Shown: piece after piece, positions 44,012 through 53,230 of the stretch
Layout: every line of letters starts with the position of its first letter
How positions within the stretch are numbered: the stretch's first letter is position 1
Source of the DNA: Lachnospiraceae bacterium
Lineage (GTDB): Bacteria; Bacillota; Clostridia; Lachnospirales; Lachnospiraceae
Direction: 5' to 3'
Length of the DNA stretch: 64,000 nt
Assembly: GCA_017472605.1 (NCBI GenBank)
Contig: JAFUPV010000006.1
Span: forward strand, 1 to 64,000
The notes under the pieces: generated by a model
Databases searched by the model: none
What the model was told of the DNA's origin: nothing
Seen by the model: only the letters and a program-made list of their open reading frames with translations
Program-made: the position numbers and the translations under genes

Positions 44012-46030
44012 ATGAAACGGGGAATGAGAAAAAAGATAAGCGGCTTATTGGCGGCAGTAATACTGGGAGTTGGCACAATGCTGAGCAGTATTCTGCCTGG
44101 GGCAGAAGAGACAATGGCTGCTCAGGCGGCGCCACAGATTACCGATGTTTCCGTTGCGGATGTGACAGCAGCCGGCTATCGTGTGACAGTTACGTTTGCG
44201 GCAGAGGCAGGTGTGAGGGAAGTGCTGATGCCTACCTGGACAGACGCGAACTGGCAGGACGATCTGATCTGGCATCAGGCGCAGGTAAATGGAAAACGGG
44301 CGTCATTTTATGTGTCGGTTTCCGCTCATAAAGGGGAATGCGGTTCTTACATCACCCATGTCTATGTAAAGGACAAAAATGGCAATCAGGCACTGGAAGG
44401 TGTCAATGTGGCGGTTCCGGGAAAACAGCAGACATCTCAGGCTGCACCGGCGATTTCTGAACTGAAGGTAACGGAACTGACATCGGCCGGCTATCGGGTA
44501 ACCGCAGATTTTACAGCAGAAGCCGGTGTCAGGGAAGTGCTGATGCCAACCTGGACCGATAAAAACGGTCAGGATGACCTGATCTGGCATCAGGCAGAGG
44601 TGAACGGCAATATTGCTTCCTTTTATGTGCCGGTTTCCGCTCATAAAGGGGAGAAGGGTGCGTATATCACTCATGTCTATGTAAAGGACAAAAGTGGCAG
44701 GCAGGCTCTGGAAGGGGTAAACGTTACCGTGCCGCAGGGATCGTCCGGCCAGCAGACGCAGGAGAAAGCACCGCAGATCACCTCAATAAAGGCAACGGAA
44801 GTGACCGATACCGGATACCGGGTAACTGTTTCTTTTACCGCCTCTGCCGGTGTGCGCGAGGTGCTGATGCCGACCTGGACGGAAAGAAACGGACAGGATG
44901 ACCTGATCTGGCACCAGGCAGACGTGAACGGAGATACCGCTGAATTTTATGTTCCCGTTTCTTCGCACCGAAAGGAAAGTGGAACGTATATTACTCATGT
45001 TTATGTGAAGGATGTCAACGGAAGACAGGCACTGGAAGGGATCCAAACAGAAGTGCCGGCGAAACAGCAGCAGACAGAGGAGAAGCTCGCTGTGACGAAG
45101 GCGGTTGTCACAGATGTGACATCAGAAGGCTACCATGTCCGCGTTACCTTTACTGCGCCGGCAGGCGTGAGCCGTGTCCTTGTGCCGACCTGGACGGTAA
45201 CGAATGGTCAGGATGATCTGATCTGGCATCAGGCACAGGTGGAAGGAAATACTGCCTCTTTCTATGTGACCGCGTCTGCGCATAAAAAGGAAACCGGCGA
45301 GTACATCACCCATGTTTATGTCTATGATAAGGCTGGAAATCTGGCTCCTCTGGTGGGACTTGGAGCAGTTCTGCCTTCTGCTTCATCCGGAACTCAGAAT
45401 GGGCACACTGTCTGCATTGATGCCGGTCATCAGAGGGCTGGAATCAGCGAAAAGGAACCGAACGGACCGGGCTCTTCTGTAATGAAAGCGAAACTGACAA
45501 GCGGAACAGCCGGATGTGTGACCGGACTGGCAGAGCATCAGCTGAATCTGGCGGTTTCACTGGCATTAAAGCAGGAGCTGATCAGCCGCGGCTATCAGGT
45601 CGTGATGATCCGTGAGACGGACGACTGCCCCAGGAGCAACGCGGAGCGGGCGGTGATTGCAAACAACAGCGGCGCGGAGATTTTTGTACGGATCCATGCC
45701 AACAGCTCAACGAATTCCAGCGTATCAGGCGCCATGTTTTACGGACCTTCTGCGGCGAATCCTTTTCTGAGTGCTTCTGTGATCCGGGAGAGCAATCGTC
45801 TGTCTGCGGTGATGCTGGATGAATTCTGTGCCGCAACGGGAGCATATAAGCGGGGACTGATCCAGGATGATACCATGACGGGAATCAACTGGTGCACCAT
45901 CCCGGTAACTATTGTGGAAATGGGATTCATGTCCAATCCGACAGAGGACCGGCTGATGGCAGATCCGTCCTATCAGGCGAAAATGGTACAGGGACTCGCC
46001 AATGGTATTGATGCGTATTTTGGAAGATAA
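44012..46030 (+). CDS. N-acetylmuramoyl-L-alanine amidase with four GBS Bsp-like repeats
   Basis: A 672-residue secreted wall hydrolase. A signal peptide (about residues 1-36, ending near MAAQA) is followed by four repeats of about 95-105 residues (starting near 41, 146, 254 and 359), each with AGVREVLMPTW or a close variant, QDDLIWHQA and YITHVYV. They match the GBS Bsp-like repeat (PF08481). The C-terminal Amidase_3 domain (about 464-672) has the zinc ligands in CIDAGHQ, AEHQLN and RIHANS and the catalytic glutamate in VEMGFMSN. It cleaves the MurNAc-L-Ala bond; the repeats probably bind the wall. GAGGAGGAAAG precedes ATG 44012. Confidence 0.93.
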   Translation: MKRGMRKKISGLLAAVILGVGTMLSSILPGAEETMAAQAAPQITDVSVADVTAAGYRVTVTFAAEAGVREVLMPTWTDANWQDDLIWHQAQVNGKRASFYVSVSAHKGECGSYITHVYVKDKNGNQALEGVNVAVPGKQQTSQAAPAISELKVTELTSAGYRVTADFTAEAGVREVLMPTWTDKNGQDDLIWHQAEVNGNIASFYVPVSAHKGEKGAYITHVYVKDKSGRQALEGVNVTVPQGSSGQQTQEKAPQITSIKATEVTDTGYRVTVSFTASAGVREVLMPTWTERNGQDDLIWHQADVNGDTAEFYVPVSSHRKESGTYITHVYVKDVNGRQALEGIQTEVPAKQQQTEEKLAVTKAVVTDVTSEGYHVRVTFTAPAGVSRVLVPTWTVTNGQDDLIWHQAQVEGNTASFYVTASAHKKETGEYITHVYVYDKAGNLAPLVGLGAVLPSASSGTQNGHTVCIDAGHQRAGISEKEPNGPGSSVMKAKLTSGTAGCVTGLAEHQLNLAVSLALKQELISRGYQVVMIRETDDCPRSNAERAVIANNSGAEIFVRIHANSSTNSSVSGAMFYGPSAANPFLSASVIRESNRLSAVMLDEFCAATGAYKRGLIQDDTMTGINWCTIPVTIVEMGFMSNPTEDRLMADPSYQAKMVQGLANGIDAYFGR

Positions 46031-46098
46031 GAAGAGTGGGGATTGTGACTGATCTGGAACCGGAGCGGATAACTTTGGACAAGTTGAAGAGACAAGGG

Positions 46099-46127
46099 TT
46101 GACGATATCAGAAAAAAAGGGTATGAT
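46099..46127 (+). promoter_or_regulatory. Putative sigma-A promoter for the MutS-like gene and rnhA
   Basis: TTGACG (46099-46104), 17-bp spacer, TATGAT (46122-46127), 85 bp before the start codon. Confidence 0.7.
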
Positions 46128-46211
46128 GAAACATAACTGTTCGTTTGTGCGGTCAAAAAGCGACAGCTGATCTGCACGGAATGAAAAAGACAAAAATCGG
46201 AGGATGAAAGA

Positions 46212-47909
46212 ATGAGTCAGGAAATGAAGCTGCTGTATGCGGTTTTGATCGCTGCAGTGATCGGCTTTATCATTTATCAGATCGTCAGCAAGGAAAAACG
46301 GATCAGGAACCGTTTCCTGCGTCAGATTGCCAGCTCCTGGGGAGCGCTGCCCAACCGTGAATATGATTTCGGTGAGCTGGAGCATATTGCGCGGTACTAT
46401 GAGAACACAAAAGAAGAAGGCTACACGGTTGACGAGATTACCTGGAATGACCTGGACATGGATTCGGTCTATTCCATGATCAATAACTGCCGAAACAGCT
46501 GCGGTGACGATTATCTCTACAAGATGCTGCATACCCCGCTGAAAACAAAGGCCGAACTGGATGAGCGCAAGCGTGTCATCAACTATTTTGCCAATCATGA
46601 AAGCATCCGTACCAAATATCAGCTGGAGCTTTCCAAAGTAGGACATACCAGGAAGTTTGCAATGATCGAATATGTGAAAACAATTTCCGGTCTGATCCCG
46701 GACAGCAATCTGGGTAACTATCTGCAGCTTCTGATGTATCCGGCAGCAATTGTTCTGATCATTCTGGATCCTGCAATCGGAATCCTGTTTGCGCTTGGTG
46801 CTCTGATCTACAACATCTATACCTATTTTAAAACAAAGAGCTCCATTGAGCCTTACTATGTGACAGTAGGCGCGATTGTTCATCTGGTATCCTGCGCCCA
46901 GGGAATTCTGAAGCTGGATGTGTCTGAACTGCGTGAGTACACGTCCCGTCTGAAGGATTCTGCAAAGATCCTGAATTCCGTCAAAAAGGATTCCAAATTC
47001 CTTGGCTCGGTGGATAAGATGAGCGGGGACATGTCTTCCCTGTTTGCCGACTATCTCAACATGTTTCTTCGTCTGGACCTGATCAAATTCAACCGTCTGG
47101 TGACGAAGCTTCAGAAACACAAAGCAGACATTCTTGTTCTGATGGAAGAAATCGGACGTCTGGATGCCTACATTACCATTGCATCCTTCCGTGAGATGCT
47201 GCCGTTCTGGTGTGAGGCGGAGCTGGAAGAGACGAAGTCCTGCCGTCTGGAGGCAAAGGATCTGTATCACCCGCTTCTGTCTGAGCCGGTCGCAAACAGC
47301 ATCTGTGTTGAGAAGCCGGTTCTTCTGACCGGTTCCAATGCGTCCGGTAAGTCCACGTTCCTGAAAACCGTCGCGATCAACTCTCTGCTGGCGCAGACCT
47401 GCGGCATGGCACTTGCTCACAGCTTCTCCTCCAGCTTCTTCCGGATCTATTCCTCCATGGCGCTGAAGGACAACCTGCAGGGCAGTGAGAGCTATTTTAT
47501 CGTAGAGATCAAGTCTCTGAAGCGAATCATGGACGCGGTCGGGGAAGAAGAACGTCCGGTTATCTGCTTCGTGGACGAAGTCCTTCGCGGAACCAATACC
47601 GTTGAGCGAATTGCCGCTTCCAGCCGGATCCTTCAGAATTTCGCAAAACAGGGCGTTATGTGCTTTGCTGCCACCCATGATATTGAGCTGACCCACATGC
47701 TGGAGGATCAGTATGCAAACTACCACTTCAAAGAAGATGTGGTTGATAATGACGTTATTTTCAACTATCGTCTCTACGAGGGAAGAGCGACGTCCCGCAA
47801 CGCGATCAAGCTGCTTGGTGTGCTTGGATATGATGAAGCAGTCATTAAGCAGGCAGATGAGACGGCGAAACGGTTCCTGGAAAAAGGAGTCTGGAGTCTG
47901 GAGGGCTGA
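46212..47909 (+). CDS. Membrane-anchored MutS-family ATPase
   Basis: A 565-residue protein whose C-terminal 200 residues are a MutS-type ATPase: [13 protein letters not shown] (near 374), the conserved [10 protein letters not shown], and Walker [15 protein letters not shown] (near 453). Unlike mismatch-repair MutS, it has an N-terminal hydrophobic helix (about residues 5-24), another hydrophobic pair (about 175-205), a helical core, and no mismatch-recognition domain. Similar proteins are common in Firmicutes and are of unknown role. It overlaps rnhA by one base and is preceded by GGAGGATGAAAG. A link to DNA processing is plausible but only by context. Confidence 0.88.
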   Translation: MSQEMKLLYAVLIAAVIGFIIYQIVSKEKRIRNRFLRQIASSWGALPNREYDFGELEHIARYYENTKEEGYTVDEITWNDLDMDSVYSMINNCRNSCGDDYLYKMLHTPLKTKAELDERKRVINYFANHESIRTKYQLELSKVGHTRKFAMIEYVKTISGLIPDSNLGNYLQLLMYPAAIVLIILDPAIGILFALGALIYNIYTYFKTKSSIEPYYVTVGAIVHLVSCAQGILKLDVSELREYTSRLKDSAKILNSVKKDSKFLGSVDKMSGDMSSLFADYLNMFLRLDLIKFNRLVTKLQKHKADILVLMEEIGRLDAYITIASFREMLPFWCEAELEETKSCRLEAKDLYHPLLSEPVANSICVEKPVLLTGSNASGKSTFLKTVAINSLLAQTCGMALAHSFSSSFFRIYSSMALKDNLQGSESYFIVEIKSLKRIMDAVGEEERPVICFVDEVLRGTNTVERIAASSRILQNFAKQGVMCFAATHDIELTHMLEDQYANYHFKEDVVDNDVIFNYRLYEGRATSRNAIKLLGVLGYDEAVIKQADETAKRFLEKGVWSLEG

Positions 47910-48391
47910 TGATGGAGGTATCAATCTACACCGATGGTTCTGCAAGAGGAAACCCCAACGGTCCCGGCGGATATGGAACGGTGATTCATTTTACCGATGC
48001 GAAAGGGACGCTTCATGAGCGGGAATTTTCCGCCGGATATGTGAAAACCACAAACAACCGGATGGAGCTGATGGCTGCCATTGTCGGTCTGGAAGCGCTG
48101 ATTAAGCCGTGTCAGGTAACCCTGTATTCCGATTCGCAGTATCTGGTCAAAGCGTTTAATGACCACTGGATCGACGGCTGGATCAAAAAAGGCTGGATGC
48201 GGAGCAAGTCGGAGCCGGTAAAAAACGTGGATCTCTGGAAACGGCTTCTGCGGGCGAAACAGCCCCATCAGGTAAATTTTGTCTGGGTGCGCGGTCACAA
48301 TGGCCATGAAATGAATGAACGCTGTGATCAGCTTGCGACCTCGGCGGCGGACGGGAATAATTTGCTGGTGGATGAGGGGCTTGATGAGTGA
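47909..48391 (+). CDS. rnhA: Ribonuclease HI
   Basis: A 160-residue RNase HI. The four acidic residues are visible: Asp in [15 protein letters not shown] (residues 7-21), Glu in NRMELMAA (about 51-58), Asp in YSDSQYL (near 74), and Asp in NERCDQLA near 145, with the flexible-loop histidine in GHNGHE. It removes RNA from RNA-DNA hybrids. Start ATG 47909 overlaps the stop of the MutS-like gene (TGATG), with GGAGGG in the preceding gene, so it is translationally coupled. Confidence 0.95.
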   Translation: MMEVSIYTDGSARGNPNGPGGYGTVIHFTDAKGTLHEREFSAGYVKTTNNRMELMAAIVGLEALIKPCQVTLYSDSQYLVKAFNDHWIDGWIKKGWMRSKSEPVKNVDLWKRLLRAKQPHQVNFVWVRGHNGHEMNERCDQLATSAADGNNLLVDEGLDE

Positions 48392-48439
48392 AACGGGTGC
48401 GCCTGCCGAAAGACAGAGCGAATCTGAGTAAAACCGTAC

Positions 48440-48468
48440 TTTACAACCACAAAAGGATATGTTAAAAT
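48440..48468 (+). promoter_or_regulatory. Putative sigma-A promoter for alaS
   Basis: TTTACA (48440-48445), 17-bp spacer, TAAAAT (48463-48468). The roughly 90-nt leader has a small GCAAT/ATTGC hairpin but no T-box consensus. Confidence 0.7.
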
Positions 48469-48565
48469 AAAAAAATTGCTGATGCTCCTGTGTTTTCCCG
48501 CAATCAGATTGCAGACAAACACGTGTTGGGTGAGGGTAATGAAAGATAAACGGAGGCATATAGCT

Positions 48566-51205
48566 GTGAAAAAATATGGAGTAAATGAATTAAGAAAGAT
48601 GTTCCTGGAATTCATGGAGAGCAAGGGACATCTGTCAATGAAGAGCTTTTCGCTGGTACCGCATAATGATAACAGTCTTCTGATTATCAATTCCGGTATG
48701 GCACCATTAAAGCCCTACTTTACCGGACAGGAGATTCCGCCGAGAAGACGTGTGACGACCTGCCAGAAATGTATCCGTACCGGCGACATCGAGAATATCG
48801 GTAAGACAGCACGTCACGGTACCTTCTTTGAGATGCTTGGAAATTTCTCCTTTGGCGATTATTTCAAAAAAGAAGCAATCGCATGGAGCTGGGAGTTTCT
48901 GACGGAAGTAGTTGGTCTGGAAGCTGACCGCCTCTATCCGTCCATCTATGAAAATGATGATGAAGCCTTTGAAATCTGGAATAAGCAGCAGGGAATCCCG
49001 GCTGAGCGCATTTTCCGTTTCGGCAAGGCTGATAACTTCTGGGAGCATGGCTCCGGTCCCTGCGGTCCCTGCTCTGAGATTTACTATGACAGAGGCGAGA
49101 AATACGGCTGCGGAAAGCCGGGCTGTACCGTTGGCTGCGAGTGTGACCGTTTCATCGAGGTATGGAACAACGTGTTCACCCAGTTTGACAACGATGGCAA
49201 GGGCAACTACACCGAGCTTGCTCAGAAGAACATTGATACAGGAATGGGTCTGGAGCGTCTTGCAGTTGTTGTTCAGGACGTGGATTCCATTTTCGATGTG
49301 GATACGCTTCGCGAGCTGACAAGCCGTGTTGGCGAGATGGCAAATGTGGAGTACCATGCAGATGCAAAGAAGGATGTTTCCATCCGCATCATTACAGATC
49401 ACATCCGTTCTGTTACCTTCATGATTTCCGATGGAATCATGCCGTCCAACGAGGGAAGAGGCTATGTCCTGCGCCGTCTGCTTCGCCGCGCGGCACGCCA
49501 TGGAAGAATCCTGGGCATTCAGGGACTGTTCCTGAACGAGCTGGCAAAGACGGTAATTGCTACCTCCAGAGACGGATATCCGGAGCTGGAAGAGAAGAGA
49601 GAAATGATCCTCAAGGTAATCGCTGAGGAAGAGAATAAATTCAATAAGACCATCGACCAGGGTCTGACCATCCTTGAGGAGATGGAGGCAGGCGTTACTG
49701 CTGCAGGAAAGACCGTTCTTGCCGGTGAGGATGCGTTCAAGCTCTATGATACCTATGGATTCCCGCTGGATCTGACGAAAGAAATCCTGGAGGAGAAGGG
49801 CTTCACCGTTGACGAGGAAGGCTTCCAGGTATGCATGAAGAAGCAGAAGGAAGCTGCCCGCGCTGCCCGCAAGACAACAAACTACATGGGTGCTGATGTG
49901 ACGGTATACCAGTCCATCGATCCGGCAATCACCAGCGTGTTTGTCGGCTATGACAGACTGAACCATTCTTCAAAAATCAGCGTTCTGACCACAGAGGATG
50001 AGCTGGTAGAGGCACTGACCGACGGCCAGGCAGGTACGGTGATCGTGGATGAGACTCCGTTCTATGCAACCATGGGCGGTCAGGAAGGCGATAAGGGCGT
50101 GATCACGGCTGACGGCGCTGTGTTTGAGGTTCTGGATACCATCAAGCTGCAGGGCGGCAAGGTAGGCCATGTGGGCGTGATGAAGATGGGAATGCTGACA
50201 GTCGGTCAGGCGGTAACGCTGTCCGTCAATGAGCAGCAGCGCGCGCTTACCTGCAAGAATCACAGTGCGACCCATCTGCTTCAGAAGGCACTGCGCACCG
50301 TTCTTGGAAGCCATGTAGAACAGGCCGGTTCTCTTGTAACCATGGACAGACTGCGTTTTGACTTTACGCACTTCCAGGCAATGACAAGAGAGGAACTGGA
50401 TCAGGTAGAGGCAATTGTAAACGCACAGATCAATGCTTCCCTTCCGGTTGTAACAAAGGTAATGCCGATTGCCGAGGCGAAGAAGCTTGGTGCAATGGCT
50501 CTGTTCGGTGAGAAATACGGCGAAGAGGTACGCGTAGTGACAATGGGAGATTTCTCTCTGGAGCTTTGCGGCGGTACTCACGTTGAAAATACGAATACAA
50601 TCGCTTCCTTCAAGATTATTTCCGAGTCCGGCGTAGCAGCTGGTGTGAGACGTATTGAGGCTCTTACTTCAGACGGACTGACTGCTTACTACGAGCAGCA
50701 GGCAAAGATGCTCTATGAGGCGTGTGCAGCGGCTAAGACAACTCCTGAGAAGCTTACCTCCAGAATTGAGGCGCTTCTGGCTGAAATCAAGGCGCTGTCC
50801 TCTGAGAATGAGAAGCTGAAGAACCAGATGGCGAAGGATGCGCTTGGCGATGTCATGAACCAGGTGAAGGAAGTAAAGGGTGTCAAGCTGCTTGCTGTCA
50901 GCATGAAAGACGTTGACATGAACGAGCTTCGCAACCTTGGCGATCAGCTGAAAGAGAAGCTGGGCGAAGGCGTTGTTGTAATCGCTTCTGTTCAGGGCGG
51001 AAAGGTAAACCTGATGGCAACTGCGACGGATGGAGCAATCAAGGCAGGCGCCCATGCAGGAAACCTGATTAAGGGAATTGCAGCTCTTGTCGGCGGAGGC
51101 GGCGGCGGACGTCCCAACATGGCTCAGGCAGGCGGAAAGAATCCGGACGGCGTAGATGCTGCGTTGGCTAAGGCGGTTGAAGTTCTGGAGTCTCAGATCC
51201 GCTGA
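48566..51205 (+). CDS. alaS: Alanine--tRNA ligase
   Basis: A complete 879-residue AlaRS. The aminoacylation domain opens with KKYGVNELRKMFLEF and contains TCQKCIRTGDIENIGKTARH (about residues 66-85); a cysteine-rich loop (CGKPGCTVGCECD, near 178-190) looks like a zinc knuckle. The editing domain has NHSATHLLQKAL (near 566) and CGGTHVEN (near 669), and a glycine-rich GGGGGGRPNMAQAGG segment lies near the C-terminus. The GTG at 48566 is 9 nt after CGGAGG and matches family starts; ATG 48539 (after GAGGG) is an alternative adding nine residues. Confidence 0.97.
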   Translation: MKKYGVNELRKMFLEFMESKGHLSMKSFSLVPHNDNSLLIINSGMAPLKPYFTGQEIPPRRRVTTCQKCIRTGDIENIGKTARHGTFFEMLGNFSFGDYFKKEAIAWSWEFLTEVVGLEADRLYPSIYENDDEAFEIWNKQQGIPAERIFRFGKADNFWEHGSGPCGPCSEIYYDRGEKYGCGKPGCTVGCECDRFIEVWNNVFTQFDNDGKGNYTELAQKNIDTGMGLERLAVVVQDVDSIFDVDTLRELTSRVGEMANVEYHADAKKDVSIRIITDHIRSVTFMISDGIMPSNEGRGYVLRRLLRRAARHGRILGIQGLFLNELAKTVIATSRDGYPELEEKREMILKVIAEEENKFNKTIDQGLTILEEMEAGVTAAGKTVLAGEDAFKLYDTYGFPLDLTKEILEEKGFTVDEEGFQVCMKKQKEAARAARKTTNYMGADVTVYQSIDPAITSVFVGYDRLNHSSKISVLTTEDELVEALTDGQAGTVIVDETPFYATMGGQEGDKGVITADGAVFEVLDTIKLQGGKVGHVGVMKMGMLTVGQAVTLSVNEQQRALTCKNHSATHLLQKALRTVLGSHVEQAGSLVTMDRLRFDFTHFQAMTREELDQVEAIVNAQINASLPVVTKVMPIAEAKKLGAMALFGEKYGEEVRVVTMGDFSLELCGGTHVENTNTIASFKIISESGVAAGVRRIEALTSDGLTAYYEQQAKMLYEACAAAKTTPEKLTSRIEALLAEIKALSSENEKLKNQMAKDALGDVMNQVKEVKGVKLLAVSMKDVDMNELRNLGDQLKEKLGEGVVVIASVQGGKVNLMATATDGAIKAGAHAGNLIKGIAALVGGGGGGRPNMAQAGGKNPDGVDAALAKAVEVLESQIR

Positions 51206-51292
51206 TTCTGCTGCCAAAACGGTAAAAAGTCAGTGGCTGCAGCGTTCGTTTTGGGTGCACGAAAAAAAGTTTAAAAAATATAGAAAAATTTG

Positions 51293-51320
51293 TTGACGAA
51301 TTTCTATTCTGTGATATAAT
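51293..51320 (+). promoter_or_regulatory. Sigma-A promoter of rpsU
   Basis: TTGACG (51293-51298), 16-bp spacer with an extended TG at 51312-51313, TATAAT (51315-51320). A/T-rich DNA lies upstream (51260-51292), as expected for a strong ribosomal protein promoter. Confidence 0.8.
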
Positions 51321-51395
51321 AAATATCGTGCTAAAAATACCCAAACAGTTGTATTTGCACAAGTACACAACTGGAGGGAGGTTAGGTGTGAGCTT

Positions 51396-51572
51396 ATGTC
51401 TAATGTTATCGTAAAAGAGAACGAGAGTCTGGACAGCGCTTTACGCAGATTCAAGAGAAACTGTGCGAAGGCTGGTATTCAGCAGGAAATTCGTAAGAGA
51501 GAGCATTACGAGAAGCCAAGCGTAAGACGCAAGAAGAAGTCTGAAGCTGCTAGAAAGCGTAAGTATAATTGA
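51396..51572 (+). CDS. rpsU: 30S ribosomal protein S21
   Basis: A 58-residue, very basic protein: it begins [19 protein letters not shown] and ends in RKRKYN, with the typical [20 protein letters not shown] centre. S21 sits near the 16S anti-Shine-Dalgarno on the 30S platform and affects initiation. The start ATG 51396 is 14 nt from the GGAGGGAGG at 51373-51381, longer than usual, and no closer start is in frame. It is a single-gene unit with its own promoter and terminator, upstream of yqfC-yqfD-phoH-ybeY as in other Firmicutes. Confidence 0.96.
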   Translation: MSNVIVKENESLDSALRRFKRNCAKAGIQQEIRKREHYEKPSVRRKKKSEAARKRKYN

Positions 51573-51587
51573 TCGGTTGATGCTTTT

Positions 51588-51622
51588 ATGGAGAGGCTGT
51601 ATTTACAGTCTCTCCATTTTGC
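51588..51622 (+). terminator. Terminator after rpsU
   Basis: An 8-bp outer stem (ATGGAGAG at 51588-51595 with CTCTCCAT at 51610-51617) with further inner pairing (CTGTA/TACAG), then a TTT run and GCGTT. Confidence 0.8.
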
Positions 51623-51699
51623 GTTGTTTATACATCTGTTTGCAGGTTCTGTATCGCAAACGGAATACATATAATAAACAGAGCACAGGCGGCGGTTTG

Positions 51700-52023
51700 A
51701 TGATGAGAAAAAGAAAACAGAAGGTTCTGGCTCTGAAAGGAAAAGACAAAAAGAAAAGGAAGAAAGGAATTGATCTGATTGAATGTCTGCAGCTGCCGAG
51801 AGATGTGTGTCAGGGAATGGAAATGGCGACTGTCTGTGGAGACAGGGAGATCAGTCTGCGGTGTTTTAAACAGATTCAGAAAGCGGACAGCCGGGAGGTG
51901 ATTGTGTCTGCCCGGTGTCATACGATACGGATTTGCGGAGAAAATCTGGAGCTTGCCTATTATACGCGGGATGAGGTAAAGATAAGCGGCAGGATTGTGT
52001 CGATCAGCTATGAAAAGAGGTAG
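51700..52023 (+). CDS. yqfC: YqfC-type sporulation protein (YabP/YqfC family)
   Basis: A 107-residue protein of the YabP/YqfC family. A very basic N-terminus (RKRKQK, KGKDKKKRKKG, residues 2-28) precedes the conserved core IDLIECLQLPRDV and the C-terminal VKISGRIVSISYE. The family is made in the mother cell during sporulation; its exact role is unknown. The call rests on this core and on yqfD directly downstream. The start at 51700 or 51703 is uncertain, as only a weak GGCGG precedes it; the frame upstream to 51577 runs through the rpsU terminator and is not credible. Confidence 0.85.
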   Translation: MMRKRKQKVLALKGKDKKKRKKGIDLIECLQLPRDVCQGMEMATVCGDREISLRCFKQIQKADSREVIVSARCHTIRICGENLELAYYTRDEVKISGRIVSISYEKR

Positions 52024-52029
52024 GTGTCT

Positions 52030-53220
52030 GTGGAGATGATCACAGTTACGATCGAAATAACAGGTCCGGAGCGTGTTCGTTTTCTGCACATCGGTACACA
52101 TCATGGAATTGTGTTTCGCCGGGTGCAGATGGGAGAGGACAGGATTTTGTGTCAGGTCAGCGCAGCAGACTGCAGGCGTCTTTGCGAGCTGCGTCATAAA
52201 GCAGAGATCCGCATTCGGATTCGGAAGCGTCATGGTTTCTTCTTCTGGCTGAAAAAGAACCGTTCAAGGAAAATGGCCTGGATCTGGGCATGCCTGGCTT
52301 TTGGCAGTCTGTATCTTCTGTCGCTGTTTGTCTGGGACATATCCTTTGAAGGAAATGTAAGATATACGGACAGTTATCTGCTGCGGTATGTGTCGGAGCT
52401 GGGCTACGAACCGGGAATTTGGATCGGCGGTGTATCCTGTTCGGATCTTGAGAAGGAAATCAGAAGCGATTACAGCGACATTACCTGGGTCTCTGCCAGA
52501 ATTGAGGGAACAAGACTGGTTATTCAGATCAGAGAAGGAGAAGCGGTCGGACAGGCAGAGAAGGAACAGACGGTCAGCAGTCTGGCTGCCACAAAATCAG
52601 GGATTGTGACCAGGATGGTGACACGTGAGGGAATACCGCAGGTGGAGATTGGAGAAGAAGTGAATCAGGGAACCATCCTGGTAAGCGGAGAAATCCCGAT
52701 TCTCAACGACTCCCTGGAAACCGATCATTACCGGTACTGTCAGGCTTCTGCTGATGTCTGGATCCGCTACGGTTCCTGGTTTGAGTATCGGGTGAACCGT
52801 CAGCAGATCAGGCGGATTTATGAGAAAACGGTAACAGGCCCCGGTCTGCGGATTGGCAGTCAGGTGATTTTCCTGCCGCAGATCAAAACGAACGGCAAGC
52901 AGGAAGTAATGATCGAACAGGATCCGATTCGACTGTTTGAAAATTTCTATCTGCCCTGTTTTGTTCTGCGCCGGACGTTGCGGACGTACAGGGAAGAACC
53001 GGTAATCTGCAGCGATGAAGAATTGAACAGGCAGGTAACGGAGCGTTTTCTTGCATATCTGGAAAATTTAGAAAAAATAGGGGTGGAAATTATTGAAAAT
53101 AATGTTACAATAGATATGAATGAGGAGTTCTGCCTGATGAAGGGAACACTGGTGCTGGAGGAGAATGCAGTCCGGTCGGTTCCGATTGAGGCGGTGCCAA
53201 CCCCTGATAATGAAATGTAG
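52030..53220 (+). CDS. yqfD: YqfD-type sporulation protein
   Basis: A 396-residue protein matching YqfD (SpoIV-associated family). A soluble N-terminal region (1-80) is followed by a transmembrane helix (WIWACLAFGSLYLLSLFVW, about residues 81-99). A long extracytoplasmic part then starts FEGNVRYTDSYLL, a POTRA-like opening as in FtsQ-type proteins. It is expected in the mother cell outer forespore membrane. GTG 52030 is 9 nt from AGAGG; GTG 52024 and ATG 52036 are alternatives. It follows yqfC by 6 bp and precedes phoH by 10 bp. Confidence 0.88.
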   Translation: MEMITVTIEITGPERVRFLHIGTHHGIVFRRVQMGEDRILCQVSAADCRRLCELRHKAEIRIRIRKRHGFFFWLKKNRSRKMAWIWACLAFGSLYLLSLFVWDISFEGNVRYTDSYLLRYVSELGYEPGIWIGGVSCSDLEKEIRSDYSDITWVSARIEGTRLVIQIREGEAVGQAEKEQTVSSLAATKSGIVTRMVTREGIPQVEIGEEVNQGTILVSGEIPILNDSLETDHYRYCQASADVWIRYGSWFEYRVNRQQIRRIYEKTVTGPGLRIGSQVIFLPQIKTNGKQEVMIEQDPIRLFENFYLPCFVLRRTLRTYREEPVICSDEELNRQVTERFLAYLENLEKIGVEIIENNVTIDMNEEFCLMKGTLVLEENAVRSVPIEAVPTPDNEM

Positions 53221-53230
53221 GAGATAATGA

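Noticed and set aside
45927-47945. 672-codon open frame antisense to the MutS-like gene
   Set aside because: The forward strand encodes clear Walker A and B motifs; the antisense product has no domain and crosses a gene boundary.
48469-48565. T-box leader in front of alaS
   Set aside because: The leader is short and lacks the conserved T-box sequence and a terminator hairpin.
51647-51675. Sigma-E promoter for yqfC-yqfD
   Set aside because: CATATAAT at 51668-51675 is a fair -10 match, but no acceptable -35 lies 13-15 bp upstream.
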